8,928 nt of DNA from Deltaproteobacteria bacterium (GTDB taxonomy: Bacteria; Myxococcota_A; UBA9160; SZUA-336), in NCBI GenBank assembly GCA_030624945.1, contig JAUXJB010000051.1:1-8928 (forward strand), in the 5' to 3' direction. Position numbers and translations under genes: made by a program. This document shows, in pieces, positions 1-6,966 of this stretch. The notes under the pieces are model-generated. The model saw nothing but the letters and a program-made list of their open reading frames with translations. It was not told the DNA's origin and did not search any database. Numbering within the stretch: position 1 is the stretch's first letter; each line of letters starts with the position of its first letter.

Positions 1-803
1 ACCTCGGCCGGCTTCGCCCCGCTCTCTAGCAGTCTCAGGATCTCGCGGGCGACGAACTCCAGCTCCTCGCGGGGGCCGTCCGCCCGGACCAGCCGCGTGC
101 CGACGGGCGTCGTTGCAGCGGGCTCGTCCGAGTCCGATCCGACGGCGACCGGCTCGGGTGCGAAGCTCCAGGGCCAGCTATCGCGCAGCTCTCTCGCGAA
201 GTCTCCTCCCCAGTCGGGCTGGAAGAACCGTAGTGGCAGGGAGGTGGACAGCTCTTCGATCAGGTCGCCGACCGAGCCGACGAGCTCGGTGGCGCCGTGC
301 ACCTCGGCGCGCTCGAACCCGATGCGCCGAATCCAGGCGGGTGCGCCGCGGGCCGCCAGACGGAACAGGCCGACGCGATCGTACAAGCCGCGTTCCGCGA
401 GCTTCCCGAGCGCCCTCTCGCTGGCCGCATACACCTCGCGCAGCTCGCGCGCACCGTCGGGAAGGGCGTCGGGCGCGACCCCCGCATCGCGGAGATCGCG
501 CAGGGTCGCCGCGAGCGCGGCGGCCAGGCTCGGACGTCGGCCGACCAGCGCGGCAAAGCGGGGACTCGCACAGGCGGAGCTCTCCGCGAGGCGTGCCGTG
601 TCCCCATCCCCGAGCCAGCCGGAGATCTCCGCTCCCGTTTCCCAGGCGCACTGCTCGGCGAGTCCCCGAAACGTCAGGAAGGTACGGCCGAGCAAGGCGC
701 GCTGCGGTTGCGCGGCCAGTGCCAGGGCGCGCCGCTCCCGCAGGACGCGCGCCGATGCCGCGATCTCGAGGACGCGCGGAATTGTCGGGGCGCGCTCGGT
801 CAA
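1..803 (-). CDS. AddB-like PD-(D/E)XK nuclease / inactivated helicase, N-terminal part (partial)
   Basis: About 268 residues are readable from a TTG at 803 to the left edge, where the frame is still open; the C-terminal part lies outside. The N-terminus has the AddB-type layout: a short hydrophobic strand and basic helix (VLEIAASARVLRERR, residues 11-25), then a TFLTFRGLAEQC motif (residues 41-52). Around residues 238-268 it reads LVRADGPREELEFVAREI and continues RLLESGAKPAEV, the conserved 'which helicase/nuclease segments to call' block of AddB and related UvrD-like recombination proteins. No Walker A motif is seen, as expected for an inactivated helicase domain. The family works with an AddA-type helicase-nuclease in double-strand break resection; the nuclease domain would be C-terminal and is not visible. 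The TTG start overlaps the preceding stop (TTGA), suggesting translational coupling; no separate Shine-Dalgarno is obvious. The family call is fairly secure, but the exact subfamily (AddB versus another RecB-nuclease fusion) is not. Confidence 0.68.
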   Translation of the reverse strand, partial: MTERAPTIPRVLEIAASARVLRERRALALAAQPQRALLGRTFLTFRGLAEQCAWETGAEISGWLGDGDTARLAESSACASPRFAALVGRRPSLAAALAATLRDLRDAGVAPDALPDGARELREVYAASERALGKLAERGLYDRVGLFRLAARGAPAWIRRIGFERAEVHGATELVGSVGDLIEELSTSLPLRFFQPDWGGDFARELRDSWPWSFAPEPVAVGSDSDEPAATTPVGTRLVRADGPREELEFVAREILRLLESGAKPAE

Positions 804-982
804 CGAAGCTCGCGGAAGAAGTCGCGGATCTCCCCGACGAGAGCCTCGGGCTCTGCGAGCGCTGCGAACTGCCCCCGGGACCTCATGCGCGTCCAGCGCC
901 GGATGTTGTAGCGCCGCTCCGCGCACGCGCGCGGGGCCCTTGCGAGCTCTTTCGGGAAGACCGTGAGCTTTTCCAAGGAGTC
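800..982 (-). pseudogene. Epoxide hydrolase (alpha/beta-hydrolase fold), C-terminal remnant with lost catalytic histidine
   Basis: The last ~60 codons of this frame match from memory the C-terminus of the EHN-type epoxide hydrolases: VFPKEL, then AERRYNIRRWTRM, then a GGHFAALEEP-like block, then an IRDFFRELR tail. A complete enzyme is about 380-400 residues, and nothing resembling the N-terminal domain, the nucleophile region or the lid is found upstream in any frame. In the FAALAEP block the catalytic histidine expected before FAAL is a glutamine (CAG at 871-869), so even an intact protein would be inactive. A TTG at 976 with an upstream AAGGA could initiate a 58-residue product (800-976). 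The stop TGA (802-800) overlaps the TTG start of the nuclease gene at 803. The remnant may survive because its 3' end provides coupled translation; that is inference. Confidence 0.6.
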
Positions 983-1455
983 CTTCCCTCGGGCTGCGCG
1001 TCGCGTACCCCCTCGATCGACGCGGCGCCCTATGAGAGCATCCGTCTGCAACTCCTGCAAGTCGCCTTCTCGCAGCGTCGGAAAGTCGGTTGACACGCGA
1101 ACGCGTGAGGCGTAGTTAGTAAGTATCGGTTGGTCGAAGCCGAGGTAGGGAGGAGCGAGGTACTCGCCCCGTCGGCTCGATCGTTCCTCGGTCAAGCGGC
1201 CGACCGAGATGTCGGGGGGGCGAGTGTGCGGGTGCTCCGGTGACCCACCGGGGGCGTCAAACACAGCCGAGAGGGCGGGGAACGCTCTCCGATGCGAGCG
1301 ACACAAGGTGAGATGCGTCGTCTGTCTCGGTGTCGCGGCGACATGTGTCGGTGTTCCTTCGCCGCAGTCGGTGGCCAAATCCGACTGACTTTCGCGCGGA
1401 AAGGTCTCGTGGCTGAGCGTCACCGCCACCCGCAGCCTCCGGCTCCCCTCCGTGC
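983..1455. other. Gene-free stretch between dnaE2 and the nuclease gene
   Basis: No frame here gives a protein-like sequence, although open frames exist because of the base composition. It contains a slightly AT-richer patch at about 1110-1130 and two 7-bp inverted repeats (1187-1208 and 1365-1387). It probably combines the dnaE2 3' untranslated region, debris of the missing part of the epoxide hydrolase gene, and possibly a promoter for the nuclease gene. No promoter could be assigned. Confidence 0.5.
1365..1387 (-). terminator. Candidate hairpin downstream of dnaE2
   Basis: CAGTCGG and CCGACTG form a perfect 7-bp inverted repeat with a 9-nt loop, about 70 nt past the dnaE2 stop codon. There is no U-run after it in the minus direction, so it is at best a GC-type terminator or an mRNA 3'-end stabiliser. 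Confidence 0.25.
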
Positions 1456-4400
1456 CTAGCGGAAATCATGCGATGGCGGGAGCTGCTCGCGCAGATCGTC
1501 CCCGTCGAGTCTCTCGAAACGGCGCGCGCGCACGTGGATCACGCCGTCCTGGTTCTGTAGCGGTCCCTCGATGAGCAGGAGGCCCGCGCCGTGAATCAGG
1601 GCTCGATGCTTCTGGAACATGTCGGGTACGACCACGGCGTTTGAATGCCCCGTCTCATCCTCGAGGGTGATGAAGAGGAAGCCCTTGGCCGTGCCGGGTC
1701 GTTGGCGGACGATGACGGAGCCCGCCGTGCGCACCCATTGCCCATCGGGCACCCTCCGCAAATCCCGGGCGGTGAGGACCCCGCGCGCTCGCAGCGCTTC
1801 GCGCAGGTGCGCCATCAGGTGAACTCCGGTGGTGAGACCGGTGCCGCGGTAATCGGCGACCGTTCGCTCGAACGCGTTCATCTCGCGCAGCGGCGAGGAT
1901 GCGTTGGAGATTGCTCCCGAGAGTAGGCCGCCCTCGAGCGCGGCGACCTGCCACAGGGCCTCGCGGCGGTCGAGCCCGAGGGTCGCGCAGGCGCCGATCT
2001 CCGCCAGGCTTTCGAGCTCATGGCGCTGCAGGTCGGCCCGCCCCGCGAGGTCGGCTGTGGAGCGGAAGGGCGATTCTGCCGCGATGCGGGTGCCCGCTTC
2101 CCGGCGCAGGCCGTCGGCGTAGCGGAAGCCGAGTCGGACGGCGCCAGCGTTGGTCACGTGGCACAGCCAGTCGCTCGACTGCACGTCGATCGGCAGCACG
2201 CGCACGCCGTGGCGTTGGGCGTCCTTGACCAGGGTCGCCGGGCTGTAGAAGCCCAGGGGGGTGTTGTTGAGCATGGCGCAGAGGAAGCAGGCGGGATGGT
2301 GCGCGCGGATGTACGCCGAGGCGTAGGCCAGGAGTGCGAAGCTCGCGGCGTGGCTCTCGGGAAATCCGTAGAGCGCAAACGAGCCGATCTGATTCACGAT
2401 CTGGTCCTGAACGGACTCCCCGATGCCATGCTCGCTCATGCCCGCGCGCAGGCGTGCCATGATCGAGTTCATGCGCTTGATCGAGCGCTTGAAGCCCATG
2501 GCGCGGCGCAGCTCCTCCGCCTCCCCTCCGCTGAAGCCGGCGATGCTCATCGCCATGCGCAAGAGCTGTTCCTGGAACAGCGGCACGCCGAGCGTGCGCT
2601 CGAGGATGGGGACGAGATCGGGGTGGGCATAGCTGACGGCCTCGCGTCCCGCGCGGCGCTTGAGGTAGGGACGCACCATGTCGCCCGTGATCGGCCCCGG
2701 TCGGATGATGGCGACCTCGACGACGAGATCGTAGAAGCAGGTGGGCCGCATGTGCGGGAGGGTCGCCATCTGCGCCCGGCTCTCCACCTGAAAGACGCCC
2801 ACCGTATCGGCCTTCTGCAGCATGGTGTACGTCTCGGGATCGTCGGGGGGAATGCGCGCGAGATCGACGTTCGCGCCGTCGTGCGTGCGGACCAGGGGAA
2901 TCACGTCCTCGAGCACGGCCATCATGCCGAGGCCGAGAAGGTCGATCTTGATGATGCCGAGATCCGCACAGTCGTCCTTGTCCCACTGCACCACGGTGCG
3001 CCCCGGCATGCGCGCGGGCTCGAGCGGGACGACGTGGTCGAGGCGCCCTCCGGAGATCACCATGCCGCCCGAATGCTGGCCGAGATGGCGCGGCAGATGT
3101 TGAATCTCCTCCACCAGGCGCATGAGCTGACGAATGCGCGGGGCCTTCGAATTCACGCCGGCGTTTGTGAGCTGCTCCTCGAGCGCATCGTGGTGGTCGA
3201 TGTACTCGTGGCTCGAGATCTGCTTGGCCAGACGATCGATCTGCTCGGGTGCGAGGCCGAGCACCTTGCCCATCTCGCGGACGGCGCTCTTCGGCCGATA
3301 GCTGATCACGTTTGCGGTCATGCCGGCGCCATGAGGGCCGTAACGCTCGTAGGTGTACTGCAGGATCTCCTCGCGCCGATCTCCCGAGGGAAGGTCGATG
3401 TCGATGTCGGGCCACTCTCCGCGCTCCTCGGATAGGAAGCGCTCGAAGAGCAGCCCGTAGCGGATGGGGTCGATCGCCGTTATGCCGAGCGCGTAGCAGA
3501 CCAGACTGTTGGCCGCGGATCCGCGCCCCTGGCACAGGATTCCCCGCTCCCGGCACTCACGGACGATGTCCCAGACGATCAGAAAATAGCCCTCGAGCTC
3601 GAGCCGTCGGATGATCTCGAGCTCGTGGTCCAGCTGCTTTCGCACCTTCTTGGGAATCCTGCCCTCGTAGCGCTCGCGTGCTCCCCGCTCGGATAGCTGT
3701 CGAAGTACACCAGGGAGTGTCTCGCCCGTGGCAAGAGGGAAGTCGGGGAAGCGGTAGCCGAGGTTCTCGAGCGTGAACTCGCAGCGCTCGGCCACGCGGA
3801 GCGTGTTGGCGAGCGCTTGGGGGAGGTCGTGGAAGCGCCGCGCCATCTCACGCGGGGGCAACAGGTGGCGCTCGGCGTTGGGGAGCAGGAGCCGCCCGGC
3901 CTGGTCGAGCCGGGTCTTGTGCTTGAGACAGGTGAGCGCGTCGAGCAGTCGCTTCCCTCCGGGAAGCGCGTGGCGCACATCTCCGCTCGTGAGGGGGGCG
4001 ACCCCCGTCGCGAGCAGGGCTCGGTTCTGGCGCTCCTGGTCGGGGTCGCGGTGGCGTTGGATCTCCCCGAAGGCATCCGCGCCGAAGACCTCCCGGAGAG
4101 GCTGGGCGAGGTCCGGCTCGCGCACGATCGCGACCAGTCCCTCGCGGTGCCCGTGTAGATCGTCCCAGCTCACGCGGCAGTGGGGCTTTTCGTAGGCGGC
4201 GTGGCCCCGCGTGAGCAGTCGGGAGAGGTTGCGGTAGCCCTGGCGGTCCTTCACGAGCAGGAGGACCCGCCCACCCGCAGGGGGCGGGTCGCTCTTGCGG
4301 CGGCGCGGGCCCGACCCCTGGAGCGTCACGCGCGCCCCCACGATCGCGCGGATCCCGAGCTTGCGCGCCGCGGCGTGAAAGCGCGGGATTCCGTAAAGGC

Positions 4401-4623
4401 CGTCGACGTCGCTGAGCGCCAGCGTTCCGTGGCCGAGCTGCGCCGCGCGCTCCACCAGGTCCTCGGGAAGCGAGCTCCCCTCGAGAAAGCTGAACGCGCT
4501 GCGCACGCCGATCTCTACATAAGGGGGAGTCTTGCGGGTCCCGGCGCGCGGGCGGCCGCGCTCGCTTTGCGCACTGCTGCGCAGCCCGCCTACGGTGTGG
4601 CTTGCATTAGTCGTAGATGCCAT
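1456..4623 (-). CDS. dnaE2: Error-prone DNA polymerase DnaE2 (ImuC)
   Basis: A complete 1055-residue C-family polymerase alpha subunit, of usual length for DnaE2. The PHP domain starts near residue 35 (RSAFSFLEGSSLPEDLVERA, 41-60). The palm follows, with catalytic Asp408 and Asp410 in PDIDID (405-410) and Asp561 in KIDLLGLGMM. The finger and clamp-proximal motifs GVFQVESRAQM (609-619) and YGFPESHAASFALLAY (752-767) are typical of DnaE2. The OB fold is at about 965-1035 and the protein ends in SHDFR. The PHP metal-site HxH is replaced by G-V-R (39-41), so no metal-dependent proofreading is expected from that site. It synthesises across lesions in SOS mutagenesis, recruited by ImuB. The ATG at 4623 lies 17 nt inside imuB and is the only good in-frame start before the PHP domain. 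It gives a basic ~30-residue leader not usual for the family. Stop is TAG at 1458-1456. Confidence 0.96.
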   Translation of the reverse strand: MASTTNASHTVGGLRSSAQSERGRPRAGTRKTPPYVEIGVRSAFSFLEGSSLPEDLVERAAQLGHGTLALSDVDGLYGIPRFHAAARKLGIRAIVGARVTLQGSGPRRRKSDPPPAGGRVLLLVKDRQGYRNLSRLLTRGHAAYEKPHCRVSWDDLHGHREGLVAIVREPDLAQPLREVFGADAFGEIQRHRDPDQERQNRALLATGVAPLTSGDVRHALPGGKRLLDALTCLKHKTRLDQAGRLLLPNAERHLLPPREMARRFHDLPQALANTLRVAERCEFTLENLGYRFPDFPLATGETLPGVLRQLSERGARERYEGRIPKKVRKQLDHELEIIRRLELEGYFLIVWDIVRECRERGILCQGRGSAANSLVCYALGITAIDPIRYGLLFERFLSEERGEWPDIDIDLPSGDRREEILQYTYERYGPHGAGMTANVISYRPKSAVREMGKVLGLAPEQIDRLAKQISSHEYIDHHDALEEQLTNAGVNSKAPRIRQLMRLVEEIQHLPRHLGQHSGGMVISGGRLDHVVPLEPARMPGRTVVQWDKDDCADLGIIKIDLLGLGMMAVLEDVIPLVRTHDGANVDLARIPPDDPETYTMLQKADTVGVFQVESRAQMATLPHMRPTCFYDLVVEVAIIRPGPITGDMVRPYLKRRAGREAVSYAHPDLVPILERTLGVPLFQEQLLRMAMSIAGFSGGEAEELRRAMGFKRSIKRMNSIMARLRAGMSEHGIGESVQDQIVNQIGSFALYGFPESHAASFALLAYASAYIRAHHPACFLCAMLNNTPLGFYSPATLVKDAQRHGVRVLPIDVQSSDWLCHVTNAGAVRLGFRYADGLRREAGTRIAAESPFRSTADLAGRADLQRHELESLAEIGACATLGLDRREALWQVAALEGGLLSGAISNASSPLREMNAFERTVADYRGTGLTTGVHLMAHLREALRARGVLTARDLRRVPDGQWVRTAGSVIVRQRPGTAKGFLFITLEDETGHSNAVVVPDMFQKHRALIHGAGLLLIEGPLQNQDGVIHVRARRFERLDGDDLREQLPPSHDFR

Positions 4624-6220
4624 CGATGTACCAGCTCCGGTCTTCCATGTTCTGGTAGAGGCGGTAGACGCCCCCGTCCGAGAGCTCGACGTCGTAGTAG
4701 TCGCGGGCGAAGCGGCTCTCTCCCCACCATTCTCCGAAGAGCCGCCAGGGACCGGCGCACTGCAGGACGGTCACAGCGGTGCCTTCCGCAAGCGCCGCAT
4801 AGCGGCGCGCGCGGCGCAGGCCATCGGCCTGCGCGGAGAGCGGGTGGCCGTCGGCGGCCCGCGGGTCGCTGACCCGCGGGAGGGCCGCCCGTGCGCCGGG
4901 ACCCGCAAGTATAGGGATGACCTGCTCGGGTCGATCCGTCCCCCGAACCCGCACCGCTCTCGGGGGACGCACCGTGCGAAGTGCCATCAGGGCGTCGGGG
5001 GAGAGCTCGGCATCGCGTACGATCGAAGCGTCGCTTCTCGCGGACGCCCTCCTCTCGAGTACGAAGCTCCTCACGCGGGCGGCGTCGAGCTGGTGGGTGT
5101 CGGACACGCCGGGAGCACCGATCCGATCCTGGCCGCACAGGGCCTCGAGTCGGGCCATGGTCAGGGCGAGTTCGGCGGGAGCGGGAAGCGGCGGCAGAAA
5201 GAAGTCGAGCTGGATCGCCTCCAGATCGCCCGGGGTCGCGATCGCGCGCGCGCGTTCCACGGGCTCGGGCGGGGGATCCCGTTCGAGCGCGAGCCGCACG
5301 AGCGAGACGAGCACCGGAACCTCGAGCGTGGGTGCGGCGAGCTCCAGGTCACGCGCGTAGGTCTTTCCGCTCTCGAGGACGAGCTCCACGCGCAGCTTGC
5401 GCGCGGCCAGCCCGCGCAGTTGCAGCCGACGCGTCAGGCGATCCAGCAGCCCGCGCAGCAGGAACGCCAGCGCCTCGAGGTTGTCCAGGCCGTACTCGGA
5501 CTCGGCGCCCTCTTCGAAGCGCAGCTCAGCCGGGGTGGGGCGAAACGGGGTGAGATCCTCTCCGCAGGCGCGCCGCGCGAGCTTGACGCCCTCCTCGCCG
5601 AGGCGTGCCCCGAGCGGTGCTCGGGGAAGCTGCGCGAGCTCCCCGAGCGTGCGCACACCCCATCTCCAGAGGCGGTCGACCTCTTGCTCGGGCGGGTCGA
5701 GCAGGTCGAGCGGCAGCGGATGCAGGAAGGCGGGGACCTGCTCAGACTTCACGATCTGTCCCCCCGCGCGGTGGCGAGCCGCCAGCTCCGCCACCGTCCG
5801 CGTCGGACCGATGCCGAGCCGCACCTGCTCGAGGCCCACGTCGGCCAGCCGCGACTCGAGGGCGGTCAGCAAGCCGCGTTCGCTCGGGAACAGCGCCTCC
5901 GTTCCGTCGAGGTCGAGAAACGCCACCCCGGCGCGCGCCTCCACGCGCGGGCTGACCGAGCTCGCCACGTCGAGCAGCGCCTCCTGCGCGGAGCGGATGC
6001 CTTCCAGGGAGAGCACGCGTACCTCGAGGTCGGGCTCCACGGTCCTGGCCTGGGTCACGGTCATTCCGCGCATCCAGCCCGCCGCGATCGTCGGGCTCTG
6101 GGTTCGGCCCCGGGGCTGGGCCTCGACGATCGCCAGCGGCTTTCCCCGCAGCTCCGGATCCTCCCGCAACGCTGCTGCCAGCGGCAAATCCGGTATGTGC
6201 AGGCATGCGACCCGTCCCAA
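4607..6220 (-). CDS. imuB: ImuB, catalytically inactive Y-family polymerase-like mutasome adaptor
   Basis: 537 residues, normal for ImuB. The N-terminus (VACLHIPDLPLAAALRE) is that of the family but lacks the first catalytic Asp of Pol IV. The position of the second motif (SIDEAYLD in Pol IV) reads AGVAFLDL (97-104), with Gly98-Val99 replacing Asp-Glu, so polymerase activity is absent. A helix-hairpin-helix-like segment is near 178-205 and the little-finger region follows. QLDFF at 337-341 fits the sliding-clamp-binding pentapeptide. The signatures LCGQDRIG (361-368), GPWRLFGEWW (490-499) and the terminal VYRLYQN and WYIDGIYD confirm the family. ImuB bridges the beta clamp, DnaE2 and (where present) ImuA. 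The TTG at 6220 is chosen because GAGAGG sits 6 nt upstream and the family N-terminus begins there. Its 3' end overlaps dnaE2. No imuA lies upstream in this window. Confidence 0.95.
   Translation of the reverse strand: MGRVACLHIPDLPLAAALREDPELRGKPLAIVEAQPRGRTQSPTIAAGWMRGMTVTQARTVEPDLEVRVLSLEGIRSAQEALLDVASSVSPRVEARAGVAFLDLDGTEALFPSERGLLTALESRLADVGLEQVRLGIGPTRTVAELAARHRAGGQIVKSEQVPAFLHPLPLDLLDPPEQEVDRLWRWGVRTLGELAQLPRAPLGARLGEEGVKLARRACGEDLTPFRPTPAELRFEEGAESEYGLDNLEALAFLLRGLLDRLTRRLQLRGLAARKLRVELVLESGKTYARDLELAAPTLEVPVLVSLVRLALERDPPPEPVERARAIATPGDLEAIQLDFFLPPLPAPAELALTMARLEALCGQDRIGAPGVSDTHQLDAARVRSFVLERRASARSDASIVRDAELSPDALMALRTVRPPRAVRVRGTDRPEQVIPILAGPGARAALPRVSDPRAADGHPLSAQADGLRRARRYAALAEGTAVTVLQCAGPWRLFGEWWGESRFARDYYDVELSDGGVYRLYQNMEDRSWYIDGIYD
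4853..4889. repeat. Strong inverted repeat (hairpin) inside imuB
   Basis: CCGCGGGTC (4859-4867) and GACCCGCGG (4871-4879) are perfect inverted copies around a 3-nt loop. They are extended by GGCGGC (4853-4858) and GCCGCC (4884-4889) across a 4-nt one-sided bulge (4880-4883). The result is 15 paired bases in 37 nt. It encodes the variable linker near ImuB residues 443-456, just before the conserved C-terminal block. Confidence 0.7.
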
Positions 6221-6298
6221 AACCGACCTCTCGATTCGCGAACTCCGGTGGGGAAGGGCGGGAGCACAGGCGAGCCGATCGCTTGCTGGGTGAGAGCT

Positions 6299-6328
6299 AT
6301 TTTCGCTCTTTCTTCGCTATCGCGTCAA
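6299..6328 (-). promoter_or_regulatory. Candidate sigma70-type promoter for imuB-dnaE2
   Basis: On the minus strand TTGACG (6328-6323, 5 of 6 to consensus) is followed after 18 nt by GAAAAT (6304-6299, 4 of 6). It lies in the most AT-rich patch of the divergent intergenic region and would give a leader of about 70 nt before the TTG at 6220. No clear LexA box overlaps it. Confidence 0.4.
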
Positions 6329-6380
6329 GCGGGCCCCGGGAGCAGGACACGGCCCCCGCGGATCCGTCAGACTGCGCGGG

Positions 6381-6390
6381 AAAGGAGGTG
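6381..6390 (+). promoter_or_regulatory. Very strong Shine-Dalgarno of the SnoaL-like gene
   Basis: AAAGGAGGTG is nearly perfectly complementary to the 16S rRNA 3' end and sits 6 nt (from GGAGG) before the ATG at 6395. It fixes that start and suggests efficient translation, stronger than any other ribosome site seen in the window. Confidence 0.85.
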
Positions 6391-6394
6391 TCCA

Positions 6395-6955
6395 ATGCCC
6401 GGCGACCTGGAGGAGAAGATCGATCGCCTGCTGGCCATAGAAGAGATCCGTCAGCTTCCCTGCCGCTACGCCCTCGCGGTCGATGCTCGCGACATCGACA
6501 CGCTGGTCTCGCTCTTCAGCAAGAACGTGCGGGTGACCCGCGAGGAGTCGGGCCGGGAGGCCATGCGCAAATGGTGGGGTGGCGTTCTGAGCCGGTTCGG
6601 CACGAGCATCCACCTCGTCGCCAATCACGTCATCGATTACGAAGGCGGCGACGAGGCGACCGGTCTCGTCTACTCCCGTCCGGAGCACGACCTCGACGGC
6701 AAGTGGGTGGTCGTGTGCATGACCTATCAGGATCGCTACATCCGCGAGGACGGCAAATGGCTGTTCAAGAGTCGCCGACCCCGGCAGTGGTATGCAGCGG
6801 ATGTCCTGGAGCGCCCCAACGCCCAGAAGAACATGATGCGCTGGCCTCACTCGCCCGACGGCCCGAGCCAGATGGAGGGCTTCTGGCCGACCTTCGACGA
6901 GTTCTTCGAGCGGCTCGGCGTGGTGCCGGGTGAACTGATCCCGGCGCGCCGCTAG
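6395..6955 (+). CDS. SnoaL-like / NTF2-fold domain protein
   Basis: 186 residues. The N-terminal segment (residues 9-41) reads IDRLLAIEEIRQLPCRYALAVD and then ARDIDTLVSLFS, the helix pattern of the SnoaL_4 group of the nuclear transport factor 2 superfamily. Tyr25 and Asp30 have the same spacing as the catalytic Tyr and Asp of the bile acid dehydratase BaiE, and His73 (SIHLVANH) is placed like its catalytic His. Some dehydratase- or isomerase-type lyase chemistry is therefore conceivable, but the substrate is unknown and many members are uncharacterised. A C-terminal extension of about 50 residues rich in Trp, Arg and Pro goes beyond the core fold. The start is set by a strong ribosome site at 6381-6390. 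It is first in a tight run with the next two genes (11 nt gap) and is divergent from imuB. Probably cytoplasmic; no signal peptide. Confidence 0.85.
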   Translation: MPGDLEEKIDRLLAIEEIRQLPCRYALAVDARDIDTLVSLFSKNVRVTREESGREAMRKWWGGVLSRFGTSIHLVANHVIDYEGGDEATGLVYSRPEHDLDGKWVVVCMTYQDRYIREDGKWLFKSRRPRQWYAADVLERPNAQKNMMRWPHSPDGPSQMEGFWPTFDEFFERLGVVPGELIPARR

Positions 6956-6966
6956 GCTCTACGAGC

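Noticed and set aside
97..1093. Plus-strand open frames of 289 and 326 residues
   Set aside because: Arg/Ser/Ala-rich, low-complexity translations antisense to the AddB-like gene, whose frame is clearly protein-like.
1090..1119. TTGACA on the plus strand as a promoter
   Set aside because: No acceptable -10 at 16-18 nt, and no plus-strand gene follows it.
983..1429. Upstream extension of the epoxide-hydrolase frame to an ATG at 1429
   Set aside because: The extra ~150 residues have no hydrolase features and no protein-like pattern; only the last ~60 codons match the family.
2020..3435. 471-residue open frame on the plus strand inside dnaE2
   Set aside because: It is the complement of the conserved DnaE2 palm region; the length is explained by high GC, and its sequence looks like no known family.
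6240..6251. GAAC-N4-GTGG as a possible LexA box before imuB
   Set aside because: The second half matches only two of four positions of GTTC and it lies next to the ribosome site; too weak to call.
4532..6955. 807-residue open frame on the plus strand
   Set aside because: It is antisense to imuB for most of its length; only the last 186 codons (from 6395) are a real gene, supported by a strong ribosome site and family similarity.
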